64,000 nucleotides of DNA from Desulfobacteraceae bacterium. GTDB lineage: Bacteria; Desulfobacterota; Desulfobacteria; Desulfobacterales; SURF-7. The stretch's first letter is position 1. Each line of letters begins with the position of its first letter. The translations under genes were made by a program, and so were the position numbers. A model generated the notes under the pieces. The model was not told the origin of the DNA. It was given only the letters and a program-made list of their open reading frames with translations, and did not search any database. The stretch spans positions 1 through 64,000 of the forward strand of contig QZKS01000087.1 of NCBI GenBank assembly GCA_003599865.1, given 5' to 3'. This document shows, one piece after another, positions 1 through 10,356 of the stretch.

Positions 1-1457
1 TCAGAACGGTAAAGCCCTATACCTTCTGCTTTTAATTGATTAGCGATCGAAACCTCTGTCAGAAGATTGATGTTCGCAAAAAGCTCAACCCTCGTACCAT
101 CTATGGTTCGTGTAACCGGGTCCATCATTATCGCATTGCTTATCGTATCTTCCTTAAGCCGATTCTTTCGCTCAAACTTTTCCAAAATTTCTTTCGAAGG
201 ACGGATATAGATATTTCCCAGATCGGCATCCAGCAAAACCGGTGTATCGTCTTGAATCAGAAGCAGTAGCGGCTCCTCAACAATAACCAGCGGTATTTTC
301 AAGGACCGGGACAAGATGGAAATATGTGAGGTTATCCCACCACCAACCAGAATAATACCTTTCACATCATTGGTTACCAGATTCAAAATGTCAGAGGGAA
401 ACAGCTTCTCTGCGATAACAATCTTTTTTTCCCCCAATTCATTCTCAATCGGATTTTCCTTCTGAAAATTTTTCAATATCCGTAATGCCAAATCCTCTAC
501 ATCATTTGCCTTTTCGGCAATGTAGGGGTGAGGGTTGGATGTAAAAAGTGATATATATTGAACCGCTATTCTGCAAACCGCTTCTATCGGATCCGTGCCC
601 ATCTGAATAATATCTTCAATTTTTTGAATAAAACCAGGATCCTTTAAAATCATGAAATGAGCAGTAAAAATTAAAGAAGCGCCTTCTGGAAGCCGAGCGC
701 TGAAATCCTTTTGGAGTTTTTGAAGCTGGGCCCCTGTTTTATTGACCGATCTTCGGAAATCAGCCAAACCATAGCCTGACCCTGCCGCTGATAGTGGATT
801 CAGCAATAAAGATCTTCCTTTTTTCTTTATTACCATGGCTGGTGCGTAGGAAAATCCATCCGAGGCAACTTCACCTTTAATGAATTTCAGCTGTTCTGAA
901 GTTGTTTTTTCCCTTGCAACCAAATCATGAAAACTTAATAAAAGACGGGCATTTTCTACTGACGATGCCAATTGCGAAGCAACGGCACGGAGGGCAGTAA
1001 CATCAATTTCGTTAAAATAATTTTTCTTCTCGTGCTGAAGGCTGATGACCCCGATGCTTTCAACTCCTCGCTGCAGTGGAACAGAAAGAAAAGAAGTAAA
1101 ACCATCTTCCTTTGCTTCCTCAAAATATTTAAACTCCTGACTTTCTTCTACATCCCCAACACATATTGGCAAAACCCGTTTATGTGTTGCCCCCACAATT
1201 CCCTCACCAGGTTTCAGTTTAATTTTACCAACAGAATCCGGATTCAACCCCTGGGTTGCTGTTAAAACCAGTTCATTGTTTTTCTCATCATAAAGATAAA
1301 TTGAACAGACGTCTGCCTTGAGCCTCTCTGCAACCATTTCAACAACTTGTTGAAGAAAGCCTTTCATATCCACACTTCCGGTCAGCAAATTCGCAAGGTT
1401 ACTGACATCGCATAACAGGTTTATGTGGGTCTCATTTTCGGTTGCTGCTTTTTTCAT
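1..1457 (-). CDS. ptsP: GAF-domain PEP-protein phosphotransferase (PtsP-type), C-terminus cut by window edge
   Basis: Minus-strand reading opens MKKAATENETHINLLCDVSNLANLL (GAF domain), then GIILVGGGITSHISILSRSLKIPLVIVEEP (PEP-utiliser phospho-His region) and continues off the edge as ...LLTEVSIANQLKAEGIGLYRSE. Absent from the supplied ORF track because it has no stop in the window. Confidence 0.85.
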   Translation of the reverse strand, partial: MKKAATENETHINLLCDVSNLANLLTGSVDMKGFLQQVVEMVAERLKADVCSIYLYDEKNNELVLTATQGLNPDSVGKIKLKPGEGIVGATHKRVLPICVGDVEESQEFKYFEEAKEDGFTSFLSVPLQRGVESIGVISLQHEKKNYFNEIDVTALRAVASQLASSVENARLLLSFHDLVAREKTTSEQLKFIKGEVASDGFSYAPAMVIKKKGRSLLLNPLSAAGSGYGLADFRRSVNKTGAQLQKLQKDFSARLPEGASLIFTAHFMILKDPGFIQKIEDIIQMGTDPIEAVCRIAVQYISLFTSNPHPYIAEKANDVEDLALRILKNFQKENPIENELGEKKIVIAEKLFPSDILNLVTNDVKGIILVGGGITSHISILSRSLKIPLVIVEEPLLLLIQDDTPVLLDADLGNIYIRPSKEILEKFERKNRLKEDTISNAIMMDPVTRTIDGTRVELFANINLLTEVSIANQLKAEGIGLYRS

Positions 1458-1638
1458 ATAAACAATGAACCGTTCGTGCTTTTTATTTTTAAACAATGTA
1501 TCAAAAAACCGACTCTCTAAATTGCGATATTTTAAACGATCTCCCCCAAACCAATATCGGAATATGCCCTATCATCATGTCCTCGTATTTTTGATCTCAG
1601 CCTTAAAAATTTTGTTTTATTTTTATTTCTTTCCATTC

Positions 1639-2499
1639 TTAACAATTTAATCCCATATTTATAAATACTTGGCACGCCCAGCCCTTTTCTACCAACTGCC
1701 ATAAACACAGAAAGCCATTTCGTATATAATTATCTTCCAGAACCGATAACTCCTCCGTTTTCACACCCGATAATACCACCCCACCCAAAGGCGTGGATAA
1801 ACTTCTTATAATTGGCGCTATTTGAATCAAGGTAGGAAGCCTCAAATTTGCCAGAATAAGGCTAAAATCCCCTGTGATTTCATCGAGCCCCTCGCCTGTA
1901 ATTCGAATTTTTGCAGAAAGGTCATTGTGCTCAACGTTTTCTACCGCTTCTTTTCGTGAAATAGCCTCAATATCCAAACCGATGGCACTACACATTCCTA
2001 GCTTTACCGCTGTAATTGCAAGAACACCAGAGCCGGTGCCAATATCCAAAGCCATCCCTTTTGATGCAGAATCACAAAACGATTTTTGGCTCAGTAAAAA
2101 ATCTATTGCCTTGATTGAAAGCCGTGTTGTTGGATGCCGTCCAGTACCAAACGATGCGCCATACCCCAATTTTACGCAAATTTTCTCTTTCGCCTCCTCC
2201 ACATGGACATCTACAGGAGCAAGGGATACTCTTTCAGATATCCGATTCACTTTGTGAATGGATTTTTCTAAAAAAGAACACCCATAATTATATGTATATG
2301 ACAACTCCCCGTTGTCAAGTAGCTCTCGAATAACACTCTTTACTGTCTTTCGATCACCCCATCCAGTCTTTATAAGCTCCTTCGCTAATCGATTTTGCGT
2401 GTATTTCTCTGCCGCTGTGGATATAAGATCCAACACCCTCCCTTTCATATCCTGCTGTAACCCAATTTTCATATTATTCCTATCTATGAAAGACAACAC
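1639..2499 (-). CDS. PrmA-like 50S ribosomal protein L11 methyltransferase family protein
   Basis: ASFGTGRHPTTRLSIKAI and ALDIGTGSGVLAITAVKLG motifs; N-terminal helical extension. True start may be the Met at 2472. Confidence 0.75.
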   Translation of the reverse strand: MLSFIDRNNMKIGLQQDMKGRVLDLISTAAEKYTQNRLAKELIKTGWGDRKTVKSVIRELLDNGELSYTYNYGCSFLEKSIHKVNRISERVSLAPVDVHVEEAKEKICVKLGYGASFGTGRHPTTRLSIKAIDFLLSQKSFCDSASKGMALDIGTGSGVLAITAVKLGMCSAIGLDIEAISRKEAVENVEHNDLSAKIRITGEGLDEITGDFSLILANLRLPTLIQIAPIIRSLSTPLGGVVLSGVKTEELSVLEDNYIRNGFLCLWQLVEKGWACQVFINMGLNC

Positions 2500-2531
2500 A
2501 GCTATTCTTATATTGCGGCCACCACTATTCT

Positions 2532-2879
2532 CTACTCAAATCCTTCTTTTTTAGACAAATTCGCATGCCATACGGCAAACGCATACATCCCCATATACCG
2601 ATCCTCCTTATTAACAATTCCAAGGCAAAGGTCAAAAGCACCCCTACCAAAATCATTACTATAACCATCCAGCGGCAGGCTTTGTAAAAACTCTCGAATC
2701 AGAACCTGACTGGTTCGTCTGGTTTTATCTTTTCGCATGTCAATAGGATCTTTTGGCTCTTCAAATGGATCCCAGGCATCATACCCTTTTTTTAAAATAT
2801 GATTTTGCCTCCGAATAGACATTTTATCAAAAACAGCCTTTTTTCGTTTTTCATTTTCCGGCGAACCGTTAGACATCAT
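2532..2879 (-). CDS. Conserved hypothetical protein
   Basis: ORF in operon-like position after the YkgJ-type gene; start at MMSNGSPENEK follows an AGGAGAG ribosome-binding site. Confidence 0.5.
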   Translation of the reverse strand: MMSNGSPENEKRKKAVFDKMSIRRQNHILKKGYDAWDPFEEPKDPIDMRKDKTRRTSQVLIREFLQSLPLDGYSNDFGRGAFDLCLGIVNKEDRYMGMYAFAVWHANLSKKEGFE

Positions 2880-3555
2880 TCTCTCCTTTTTCTTCCTTAC
2901 CATCAGAAATGCCGAGATATTTGGCATCATAATCTGTTATCAGCGCCATTGAGACCGGCACAAGGATATCTGCCATTTTCAAATGTTTTGACTGAATAAA
3001 CGCAACAAACTCCGTTGATATTTCATACAATTTCTTATAAATCGTATCCATGCTGACTGTCGGATATCTACCGCCTTCTGCAAACCCTGATTTTCCGCAA
3101 GCGTGGCTCATCCCTTGAATGACTGTCGGGATGCCATATATTCTGCATGTAATGGGTCGATGTTGGTATAATTCACACATCTCCTTTTCATCCAGCAGCG
3201 GACACCTGACCCTTTCCGCTCCGACATCCGCCAGTATTTTAACTTCATTCTCGCCATTCATCAATGCTTTGTGGGCCTGTCTTTTAATTTTATATATTTT
3301 TCGATCCGCACTATTGGCTCGCTCCAGTATCTGTTCCCTTTTTTTTCCGGCAACCGCTTCTATAAAGCGGTAATTAATATAGATGGCCTCAACAAGAGTT
3401 AAATCAAATAATGCATGACAACAATCCGAACACCCGGATTTACATTTTACCAAATCACCGTTTTCGCTCTTCACCCGTTCAAATGCACTGTCAGCCAAGC
3501 CCACAAGCGCCTCGTACTTTTTAAAAAATGGTTCAAAATCAATCTCGCTTGTCAT
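2869..3555 (-). CDS. YkgJ family cysteine cluster protein
   Basis: CKSGCSDCCHALFDL cysteine cluster and later CPLLDEKEMCELYQHRPITCRIYG. Start MTSEIDFEPF is preceded by AGGAGAGG, leaving the upstream parS intergenic. Confidence 0.75.
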   Translation of the reverse strand: MTSEIDFEPFFKKYEALVGLADSAFERVKSENGDLVKCKSGCSDCCHALFDLTLVEAIYINYRFIEAVAGKKREQILERANSADRKIYKIKRQAHKALMNGENEVKILADVGAERVRCPLLDEKEMCELYQHRPITCRIYGIPTVIQGMSHACGKSGFAEGGRYPTVSMDTIYKKLYEISTEFVAFIQSKHLKMADILVPVSMALITDYDAKYLGISDGKEEKGENDV

Positions 3556-3589
3556 TTCCTCTCCTTTTAACCTCGCCCTTTTTTCTATT

Positions 3590-3605
3590 TGTTTCACGTG
3601 AAACA
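3590..3605. promoter_or_regulatory. parS: parS centromere-like ParB binding site
   Basis: TGTTTCACGTGAAACA, a perfect 16-bp palindrome identical to the bacterial parS consensus, lying directly after the mnmE stop. Confidence 0.9.
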
Positions 3606-5006
3606 TCATTTGCCAATACAAAAATTATCAAAAATTTGATCAAGAATGTCATATTGAATAAGCTTGCCGGTGACTGTATTTAAATACCGAATTGCATCGA
3701 TAAGATCAATTACAAGAAGGTCTAATGGAATATTGATCGAAAGGCCGCCAACAAAATGGGATAATGAGTCGAGTGTGTCGAGCAGGAGGTGCTTTTGACG
3801 AAGGTTCGGTAAAAGAGGGTCCTGAAAAACAGAAATTTTTTTGGCTATGAATTCTTCGATGGTCTTCTCCAGGGTGTCAATTCCAATGTTTTTCAGTGCT
3901 GAAGTATAGACCGAAGGAAAGGCAGCGAATCCATATGGAAGTTCAACCGAAGAAATCTCTTGAGTCAAATCGATTTTATTGAAAATAAAGATCACTTGTT
4001 TGTCGATGAGCATCTTACAAATATGAAATTCATTTATAGTTAAAGGTCTGCCCGCTTGAAGGACGAATAGAATTAGATCAGCGGACTGAATTTGTTTCAG
4101 GGTGATCTCTATACCGATTGCTTCAACGGGGTCTTCGGATTCATGAAGGCCCGCCGTGTCTACAAGGACTGTTGGGGTGCCCTGGATTTGGACGTATTCT
4201 TCAATAAGATCGCGCGTGGTTCCGGGATAAGGAGTTACAATGGATTTTTCTTTTCGCGTAAGGCAATTCATGAGGCTTGATTTGCCAACATTGGGTGCGC
4301 CGATAATAATTGCTCGAAAACTCTCAGTCAAAAAAAATGATTGATCATGATTATGGATAAGTTTTTCTATAGGGGCAATTACATGATCTTGAATCTTTTG
4401 AGATAATGTTACAGTTTCAATCATTTCGGTAACATTTTCAGAAAATTCGATTTCGGCCTGGCATTGAACAAGAATTGCTGTAAGAAATTCCTGAAATCCG
4501 GAAATGGCGTTTTTAAGATTGCCCGATATTTGAGAGAGTGCAATTTTCCTGGAAATTTCGGATCGAGCATTGATCAGGTCGATGACAGCCTCTGCTTGTG
4601 TGAGGTCGATTCGTCCATTCAAATAGGCGCGTTTGGTAAATTCACCTGGCTCGGCAGGTATGGCACCGGCATCAAATACGGCACTAAGGATAGATTTCAG
4701 GACCTGAAGTCCGGCATGACATTGAATCTCAACGACATCCTCACGGGTATAGGATTTGGGAGCTTTCATGAAAATGATTAAAACCTCATCAAGAAAAGCT
4801 GTTTCTTTAAAATTTAGTAGCTGTCCAAAATAAACACGATGAGACTGGAAGGGAAAGTGGCTGTCAGAAGGCTTTTGGACGGATTGGTTATAGGGTCGAA
4901 AAAGCTGAGACCCTATGGAAAAGGATTGGGGACCGGAGATTCGAACGATCCCTATTCCTCCGCGACCGGCAGGGGTTGCGATAGCGGCAATTGTGGAGGA
5001 GGTCAT
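3606..5006 (-). CDS. mnmE: tRNA uridine-5-carboxymethylaminomethyl modification GTPase MnmE
   Basis: MTSSTIAAIATPAGRGGIGIVRISG start, GAPNVGKSSLMNCL P-loop, PGTTRD, VDTAGLHESEDPVE, C-terminal FCIGK. Confidence 0.97.
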   Translation of the reverse strand: MTSSTIAAIATPAGRGGIGIVRISGPQSFSIGSQLFRPYNQSVQKPSDSHFPFQSHRVYFGQLLNFKETAFLDEVLIIFMKAPKSYTREDVVEIQCHAGLQVLKSILSAVFDAGAIPAEPGEFTKRAYLNGRIDLTQAEAVIDLINARSEISRKIALSQISGNLKNAISGFQEFLTAILVQCQAEIEFSENVTEMIETVTLSQKIQDHVIAPIEKLIHNHDQSFFLTESFRAIIIGAPNVGKSSLMNCLTRKEKSIVTPYPGTTRDLIEEYVQIQGTPTVLVDTAGLHESEDPVEAIGIEITLKQIQSADLILFVLQAGRPLTINEFHICKMLIDKQVIFIFNKIDLTQEISSVELPYGFAAFPSVYTSALKNIGIDTLEKTIEEFIAKKISVFQDPLLPNLRQKHLLLDTLDSLSHFVGGLSINIPLDLLVIDLIDAIRYLNTVTGKLIQYDILDQIFDNFCIGK

Positions 5007-5129
5007 GATTAGCCATTCCTGTTGTAAAGCTGTTCAATATGGTTTCAAGAATAAAAACATGTAAGGAAAAATTTTAGACCAATAGGTCAGAAAACTGTTT
5101 GTATTGTTTCCTGCAGAAGAAAAATATCA

Positions 5130-5186
5130 GGTAATAAAAATGGAACCGGCAAGGTGTAAGATGAAAAAATATACCTGGCCGGTTCC
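5130..5186 (-). terminator. Rho-independent terminator after jag
   Basis: Minus-strand hairpin GGAACCGGCCAGGTATA...TACACCTTGCCGGTTCC followed by ATTTTTATT, between jag and mnmE. Confidence 0.65.
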
Positions 5187-5199
5187 TCAGATAGCACCA

Positions 5200-6057
5200 T
5201 TATTTGACGGCGATAACGTTATCCTTATGTTTTTTTTTCCTGTAATTGCTCTTTTTGGGAAAAATGACGAGCTTTCGATAATAACCATCGCCTATACTCT
5301 GGGTACGAACTTCTTTATCCGCTTTTAACGTTAAATGAACGGTTCGACGATCTTGCGCACTGATCTGGCCTATTGTCGATGGCCTTCCTGTTCTTTTGGT
5401 TTTTTCGGCTAATCTTCCTGCAAGTTTAACAAGATTTTCCTTGCGTGTTTTCAGATACCCTTCAACATCGACTTGAATGCGGACCCGTTTATCACTGTTT
5501 TTGTTTACGATCTTATCTATAAGATATTGAATGGCTTCCAAATTTTGGCCTTTTTTGCCAATAAGCACGCCGGAATTTCCACCAATTACATTGAATAATA
5601 CGAGTCCAGGACCAGCTTCGACGGAAACAGATGTTTCCTCAGTAATAAAGTCGATGATTTTTTGAAGTGCTTTTTTCCCGGCTTGTATGCTTTCAGATGC
5701 AATATCAACAGGAGCATCCAAAACGGTTTCAAGCAACTCATCATGTTTGGGAGGTACAATTGTCGGACGATCCGGCGCTTGTCTGAATGCTTCATCGACA
5801 AGGGTTTTTACATTATTTTCCTCAAACGACCGAACCCGATCCATCTTTGATATATGGTTTCGAACGTTGTTATTGTTTGAATCGGAAAGATGAACCCTGA
5901 TTTTTGCTTTTTTGGCCCCGACAAGACCAAAAATACCACTGGAACCATTTGATATAATGTCATATTTAATTTCAGATGGGGGTATGTTTAATTCTTCACT
6001 AGCGGCATTGATTGCTATTTTTACATTTTTACCCTCAAACTCTAAGTTAGACTTCAT
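5200..6057 (-). CDS. jag: Jag/KhpB family RNA-binding protein (Jag-N, KH, R3H)
   Basis: MKSNLEFEGKNVKIAINAASEELNIP, IGKKGQNLEAIQYLIDKIVNK (KH), AQDRRTVHLTLK (R3H); sits between yidC and mnmE. Confidence 0.9.
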   Translation of the reverse strand: MKSNLEFEGKNVKIAINAASEELNIPPSEIKYDIISNGSSGIFGLVGAKKAKIRVHLSDSNNNNVRNHISKMDRVRSFEENNVKTLVDEAFRQAPDRPTIVPPKHDELLETVLDAPVDIASESIQAGKKALQKIIDFITEETSVSVEAGPGLVLFNVIGGNSGVLIGKKGQNLEAIQYLIDKIVNKNSDKRVRIQVDVEGYLKTRKENLVKLAGRLAEKTKRTGRPSTIGQISAQDRRTVHLTLKADKEVRTQSIGDGYYRKLVIFPKKSNYRKKKHKDNVIAVK

Positions 6058-6074
6058 GAACTTCCCTCCATAAA

Positions 6075-7730
6075 TCATACTTTAGTTTTGGAAACAAAAT
6101 ATTGCTGGGCAATTGAAAGAATGTTGTTGATTAGCCAATACAAAACAAGACCAGATGAAAAGTTGATAAAAATTACGGTAAAAACGATAGGCATCATCAT
6201 CATCATTTTCGCTTGTGTAGGATCGCCAGCTGGTGGTTGTAATTTTTGTTGAATCAACATAGTAGCCCCCATTATGATAGTCAGAACAGGGATTCCATAA
6301 GGGGGTTCCATAAAAGGAACACTGAATCCAAAGTCAAAAAGACGATCAGGGGAAGAAAGATCGTTGATCCAACCAATAAAAGGTGCATGCCTGAGTTCAA
6401 TCGCTCCATATAGCATTTGATATAAAGCGAAAAAAACAGGAATCTGTGCAATCATGGGGAGACATCCACCCAATGGATTGATTTTATAGGTTTTATAAAG
6501 GCCCATTACCTCTTCATTCATGCGTTTTTTATCGTCTTTATATTTTTCTCTGATTTCGGCCATCAGCGGTTGGAGCTTTTTCATTTCATTCATGGATTTA
6601 TAACTTTTCGTTCCCAATGGCCAAAATAAAATTTTAATGAGGACGGTAAGAATTATAATTGCCACTCCATAGTTGGGTATGTACCGGAACAAAAAGTTCA
6701 TGAGCCAGAGACATGGTTTTGCAATAAAGTCAAAAAAACCGAAGTGAACAGCCATGTCCAAATCGACGTTTAAGCCTTGTAAAATAGAGACACTTTTGGG
6801 TCCCATATAAATCTGATAATTGTTTATCTGCTCTTGACCAGGACCAAGAGATAAAATGGGTTCATGATAACTGGTTGTCAAAAAATTATTTTTATCGATC
6901 GCCATTTCCATTTTGGATTCTTTTTCAAGCCTGGGTATTAAGCTGGAAATAAAGTACCTATCCTGTATGGAAATCCATTTTATTTTGCCGTTTATGCCCG
7001 GTGTTTCTTCTATATCGTCGATATCAATGGTTTCAAGTTTATTATTGATAAGTGCGCCAGGTCCCTCAAAACCATAGCTTTGTTTTTTCTCCGAAGTTAT
7101 ACTGCTCAAAGAAAGGACAAGGGTGTCGTTAAGAACGGCTTCACCTCGATTGGAGATGGAAACTTCCAAATCAATTACATATTGATCCGGGTAAAAACGG
7201 TATTTTTTGGAAACGACGATTCCACCGGCCGACTCCCAAGAAAAAGAAAGGGTCTTTGGTGAGTCGTTTACAATAATTTTCTGACCAGGCTCCGAAGCCG
7301 TGTAAATGGCTGTTTGTATTCCTGTGACGCTGTTGTTTAAAAAATGAGTGAAAATGGTTCCGAAATGATTCTCTCTCTGGATCAATTCTTTAAGTGGAGA
7401 ATCTGCCTCTACACTCTCTCGATAGTGCTTTAAAACGAAGCTGCTAAAACATGCCTGCTCTTCGGAAAGCGATACCTTATATATTGGCGTATCTACCACA
7501 ATCATGCGCGGTTCATCTTCCAATTTTTTCGGCAGCTCTTGTAAAGGTTGTTGGGTTATACCTTGAGGTTGATTATGAATTGCTTTAGAATCTGTCTTGG
7601 GTTGAATTTGATTTGTTTGTAACTCTGTTTGGACAGTTGTTTCTACGGGTTTTTCAACAAAAAAATAATTCCAAACAAAAAACACGAGAAAAGATAGTGC
7701 AATGGCCAGAAGCATTCGAGCCTGTTCCAT
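6075..7730 (-). CDS. yidC: Membrane protein insertase YidC
   Basis: N-terminal TM then periplasmic domain; NYGVAIIILTVLIKILFWPLGTKSYKSMNEMKKLQP and GGCLPMIAQIPVFFALYQML. Confidence 0.97.
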   Translation of the reverse strand: MEQARMLLAIALSFLVFFVWNYFFVEKPVETTVQTELQTNQIQPKTDSKAIHNQPQGITQQPLQELPKKLEDEPRMIVVDTPIYKVSLSEEQACFSSFVLKHYRESVEADSPLKELIQRENHFGTIFTHFLNNSVTGIQTAIYTASEPGQKIIVNDSPKTLSFSWESAGGIVVSKKYRFYPDQYVIDLEVSISNRGEAVLNDTLVLSLSSITSEKKQSYGFEGPGALINNKLETIDIDDIEETPGINGKIKWISIQDRYFISSLIPRLEKESKMEMAIDKNNFLTTSYHEPILSLGPGQEQINNYQIYMGPKSVSILQGLNVDLDMAVHFGFFDFIAKPCLWLMNFLFRYIPNYGVAIIILTVLIKILFWPLGTKSYKSMNEMKKLQPLMAEIREKYKDDKKRMNEEVMGLYKTYKINPLGGCLPMIAQIPVFFALYQMLYGAIELRHAPFIGWINDLSSPDRLFDFGFSVPFMEPPYGIPVLTIIMGATMLIQQKLQPPAGDPTQAKMMMMMPIVFTVIFINFSSGLVLYWLINNILSIAQQYFVSKTKV

Positions 7731-7891
7731 AGGTAGTCTCCTAAAGTATAAGTTACTTACAAATCAGCAATGCTGCTGGATGATCTGTAAGAGAATAGTC
7801 TGCATTTGCATAACAAGATAAATACAACCAATAAATTCAGGGGGATTGTAAGAACAGGCAAAAGACTGATGCAGGAAGCTGTCCGGCATTG

Positions 7892-8125
7892 CTATGGCAC
7901 AGGATCAAAACCGCCAGGGTTGAACGGATGACAGCGTAAGATCCTTTTACACGAAAGAGACAAGCCCTTCCATATTCCATATCTCAAAACGGCTTGTCGT
8001 GCATATTCGGAACACGTAGGATAAAAGCGACACGAGGGTCCAAGGATGGGAGACACAAAAAGCTGATATATTTTAATAAAAATCAATAATATATTCTTTA
8101 TAATTTGACTCCTTGGCCAAGTCAT
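7892..8125 (-). CDS. yidD: Membrane protein insertion efficiency factor YidD
   Basis: [35 protein letters not shown]...[17 protein letters not shown]. Internal Met chosen as start; ORF track start is 8155. Overlaps rnpA out of frame. Confidence 0.92.
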   Translation of the reverse strand: MTWPRSQIIKNILLIFIKIYQLFVSPILGPSCRFYPTCSEYARQAVLRYGIWKGLSLSCKRILRCHPFNPGGFDPVP

Positions 8126-8453
8126 CAAAAAGCTTTTCCAACGATGAAAATGCAATTTTTGAAGATATGGCAGAAGCTTTTTGTCTTGCTATGATGTTGA
8201 TATCCCAATTGCCTTGAATACGATGTCGATTCAGCCGAAAGTACTCTCTTGTAAAACGCTTAATCCTGTTTCGGGTGGCGGCGCATCCAATTTTTTTTGT
8301 AACCGTTATTCCGAGTCTTGTTATATTGGACCGTCCTGGTCCGACCGCTGCAATAAAATGCTCATTTTTGAGCTTTTGGCCCTTGTTTGATAGGTAAACA
8401 AACTCGTTCCTTTTAATAATTCTAGCCGATCTATTGAAATGGAATGACTTCAA
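8073..8453 (-). CDS. rnpA: Ribonuclease P protein component
   Basis: [24 protein letters not shown]-type RNR motif; position between rpmH and yidD. Confidence 0.93.
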   Translation of the reverse strand: MKSFHFNRSARIIKRNEFVYLSNKGQKLKNEHFIAAVGPGRSNITRLGITVTKKIGCAATRNRIKRFTREYFRLNRHRIQGNWDINIIARQKASAISSKIAFSSLEKLFDDLAKESNYKEYIIDFY

Positions 8454-8513
8454 TGAAATTCCTAGAGATATTTTTTCGGCCTTCTTTACTTGGCCCTTCG
8501 GCTTGCCACACCC

Positions 8514-8530
8514 GGCCGATTTAATCGGCC
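8514..8530. repeat. Intercistronic palindrome between rpmH and rnpA
   Basis: GGCCGAT-TTA-ATCGGCC perfect 7-bp arms. Confidence 0.6.
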
Positions 8531-8581
8531 TTTTGCTGTTAACACGATAATCTTTGAATTTAGAAATTTGTTACACTTTAC

Positions 8582-8716
8582 TTATGCAGATAATTTTATT
8601 CTCCCTTTGGCTCTTCGCCGGTTGATAACTCTTCTTCCTTGTTTTGTTGACATTCTTTTTCTAAAACCATGGGTTCTAGCACGTTTAATCCGACTTGGTT
8701 GATATGTCCTCTTCAT
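8582..8716 (-). CDS. rpmH: 50S ribosomal protein L34
   Basis: Hand translation: [44 protein letters not shown]. Missed in the ORF track because of its length (44 aa). Confidence 0.98.
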   Translation of the reverse strand: MKRTYQPSRIKRARTHGFRKRMSTKQGRRVINRRRAKGRIKLSA

Positions 8717-8817
8717 AATATAAGCCCTTTAGTATAAATGAATTCAATTAGAATCTGAGTGTTATTTTTTGTGTTTAACCAAATTAAATAAACATAATAA
8801 CCTAAAGATGTCAAGAT

Positions 8818-10356
8818 TCATTTGATTATTTCAAAAACATCAAATTCCTCCACATGAAATCTTGAATTGGGATAAATAATGATCTGCTTGTTTAGCCGCT
8901 CCTCCAGCGAGGCAATAAGGTTATTTTCTTCTCCATGAAGAAGTTCCGCTATTTCCGGGTTGACCCTTAGTGTAAAACGGCTCCCAACCATATCTTGCGC
9001 TTCCCGTAATATCTCCCGGAAGATGTTATAGCAGATTGACTGTCTGGAAATCAAATATCCATCCCCATCACAATAAAAGCATGGCTCACATAATATCCTG
9101 GATAAAGATTTTCGTATCCGTTTTCGTGTCATTTGAATCAGCCCCATATCAGACATGGGAAGAACATTGGTTTTGCTTTTGTCTTTCTTCAGAGCGTCTT
9201 TCAAGGCACTAAAAACCTTTTCACGATCGGATGATTTTTCCATATCAATAAAATCAATGATGATAATACCGCCAAGGTTTCGCAATCGAACCTGGTATGC
9301 AATCTCCTTCACAGCTTCCAGATTGGTTTTTAATATCGTTTCTTCAAAATTGTGCTTGCCGACATACCTTCCTGTATTAACATCAATAGCTACCAGCGCT
9401 TCCGTTAGTTCAATAACAATGTAGCCGCCGGATTTAAGCCAAACCTTTTTTTTCAGTGCCCGGGAGATATCGACCTCTAGATTATAAGCATCAAAAATGG
9501 GTTCTTTCCCGGTATACAGCTCTACAGAATCTTTCAGTCCCGGCATAAATTCTTCAAGAAAAGAAAGCACCGATCGATAGGTATTGGGTGAATCCACAAT
9601 GAGCTTATCCGCCTCATCTGTCAATAGGTCACGAACAGCTCGAAGCGTTATGGTAAGATCCTTATGAAGCAGTATTGGGGCGGATACAGCCTGATGTTTT
9701 TTCTGAATCTTATTCCATAGATTGGTTAAAAAATGCATTTCTTTCTCAAGTTTATCCAGACCCACACCCTCACCTGCGGTTCTAATAATATATCCATACT
9801 CTTTGTCACGAAGAGACAGCATCATTTCTTTTAATCTCGATCGTTCCTCTTCATCCTCAATTCTTCTTGATATACCGATATGATTCACGGTAGGCATGAG
9901 TACAAGAAAACGACCAGGCAGTGATATATGCGATGTAATTCGCGCTCCCTTGCTTCCGATCGGTGATTTTGCAACCTGAACCAGGATTTCCTGGCCTTCG
10001 GAAATCAACTCCTCAATTGGGATAACCGGTTTTTCAATCGTAGATGGAATACCGAATTCTTCCTGTTCATTGTCCTCAACACCGGCATTTGCGGTATTTA
10101 AAAAAAATTTTTCAAAGTCTTGGTTAACATCTCCAATCACATCATCGACATAAATAAAGGCCGCCTGATGAAGTCCGATATCAACAAAAGCCGCCTGCAT
10201 TCCAGGAAGAACCCGCTGCACTCTTCCTTTGTAAATATTTCCGGCAATATTGGAATCATCTCCCCTGTCAATAAAAAGTTCTACAATTGTACCGTCTTCT
10301 AATAAGGCAACCCGCGTTTCATGCTCTGTTGAATTTATAATGAGTTCTTTATACAT
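8818..10356 (-). CDS. rng: Ribonuclease E/G family protein (RNase G)
   Basis: MYKELIINSTEHETRVALLEDGTIVELFIDRG, S1-like GNIYKGRVQRVLPGMQAAFVDIGLHQAAFI, VAIDVNTGRYVG, LRNLGGIIIIDFIDM, CxxC near the C-terminus. Confidence 0.95.
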   Translation of the reverse strand: MYKELIINSTEHETRVALLEDGTIVELFIDRGDDSNIAGNIYKGRVQRVLPGMQAAFVDIGLHQAAFIYVDDVIGDVNQDFEKFFLNTANAGVEDNEQEEFGIPSTIEKPVIPIEELISEGQEILVQVAKSPIGSKGARITSHISLPGRFLVLMPTVNHIGISRRIEDEEERSRLKEMMLSLRDKEYGYIIRTAGEGVGLDKLEKEMHFLTNLWNKIQKKHQAVSAPILLHKDLTITLRAVRDLLTDEADKLIVDSPNTYRSVLSFLEEFMPGLKDSVELYTGKEPIFDAYNLEVDISRALKKKVWLKSGGYIVIELTEALVAIDVNTGRYVGKHNFEETILKTNLEAVKEIAYQVRLRNLGGIIIIDFIDMEKSSDREKVFSALKDALKKDKSKTNVLPMSDMGLIQMTRKRIRKSLSRILCEPCFYCDGDGYLISRQSICYNIFREILREAQDMVGSRFTLRVNPEIAELLHGEENNLIASLEERLNKQIIIYPNSRFHVEEFDVFEIIK

